NCBI GenBank assembly: GCA_031254795.1
Contig: JAIRTS010000263.1
Coordinates: 1-5,453, forward strand
Reading direction: 5' to 3'
DNA: 5,453 nt
From: Treponema sp.
GTDB taxonomy: Bacteria > Spirochaetota > Spirochaetia > Treponematales > Breznakiellaceae
Shown: one piece after another, positions 5,230-5,453 of the stretch
Layout: each line of letters starts with the position of its first letter
How positions within the stretch are numbered: the first letter of the stretch is position 1
The notes under the pieces: generated by a model
The model's database searches: none
Told to the model about the DNA's origin: nothing
The model's input: the letters and a program-made list of their open reading frames with translations, nothing else
Translations under genes and position numbers: made by a program

Positions 5230-5453
5230 TTATGCGTCGTATCGCCGGTACGAAAAGCGCTTAAAATCCGCCGTTGCTTCGTAACGGGCGGTGTCCACGC
5301 AGAACATTCCCACAAAAGCGCCGGTAAATCCCAAGGAGTCAAATTCATCGGAAAGAACCCGGCTGTCCAAGACTTTGCCAACATCCGTAAAATGTTTGCC
5401 GTCTGTTGAATACCGGAAGACGCCGCTATGTTCCCGCGCCGAAAGTCCCAGCC
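5230..5453 (-). CDS. Glycoside hydrolase family 43 enzyme, C-terminal 73 residues only
   Basis: The 5' part of the gene lies beyond the window. The visible residues contain SGVFRYSTDGKHF, LDSRVLSDEF, GFTGAFVGMFCVD and ADFKRFSYR before a TAA at 5232-5230. These are the strands that close the C-terminal beta-sandwich (concanavalin-like) domain of family 43 beta-xylosidases and arabinofuranosidases. In such enzymes that domain packs against the catalytic five-bladed propeller. The catalytic acids are not in view, so activity and substrate (xylan or arabinan side chains) cannot be decided. The frame differs from the longer overlapping open frame at 5121-5384, which has no recognisable motif. The gene is on the same strand as the pectate lyase, which suits a shared role in plant polysaccharide breakdown, but the dead DNA between them means they do not form one operon now. 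Confidence 0.8.
   Translation of the reverse strand, partial: LGLSAREHSGVFRYSTDGKHFTDVGKVLDSRVLSDEFDSLGFTGAFVGMFCVDTARYEATADFKRFSYRRYDA

Noticed and set aside
5121..5384. An 87-codon minus-strand frame overlapping the family 43 enzyme
   Set aside because: It uses a different frame from the recognisable family 43 motifs and shows no domain of its own.

Overview
The window reads as a decaying accessory stretch of a bacterial genome that breaks down plant cell walls. Every gene that once coded for a cellular protein lies on the minus strand; the only plus-strand coding material is a transposase remnant. The organism cannot be fixed from 5.4 kb. A relaxed lipoprotein cleavage site, the pairing of pectate lyase with a family 43 glycoside hydrolase, a GtrII-type glucosyltransferase and mid GC content would suit an anaerobic gut bacterium, for example a Treponema-like spirochaete. 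That placement is inference with low confidence.

Layout from left to right. Positions 1-193 hold no convincing gene, only a GC-rich hairpin that may end the pectate lyase transcript. Positions 194-2392 (minus) carry the one intact gene, a 732-residue secreted lipoprotein pectate lyase of polysaccharide lyase family 1. It has an N-terminal fibronectin-III-like domain, a beta-helix catalytic domain and a C-terminal beta-sandwich-like domain. Positions 2393-2639 are its leader, with a good ribosome binding site, a hairpin followed by a T run, and a possible -10 box. Positions 2640-4148 (minus) are the wreck of a GtrII-family membrane glucosyltransferase. Joined across three reading-frame breaks and one inserted element, it reads as a nearly full-length protein of about 460 residues.

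The inserted element (about 3949-4075) is a 127-bp sequence made of three hairpins, flanked by a 6-bp duplication AATAAA. Removing it with one copy of the duplication restores the glucosyltransferase reading frame across the junction. Positions 4149-4286 are unassigned. Positions 4287-5029 (plus) are a heavily frameshifted and 3'-truncated IS630-family transposase. Positions 5030-5229 are an AT-rich stretch followed by sequence without a recognisable gene. Positions 5230-5453 (minus) are the last 73 codons of a family 43 glycoside hydrolase that continues beyond the window.

Taken together, the pectate lyase and the family 43 enzyme would act on pectin and on hemicellulose or arabinan side chains. 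The two genes between them are dead. I see no new defence, RNA or biosynthetic system here. The most informative signal is the small hairpin element caught inside a gene, with its empty site reconstructable from the reading frame.
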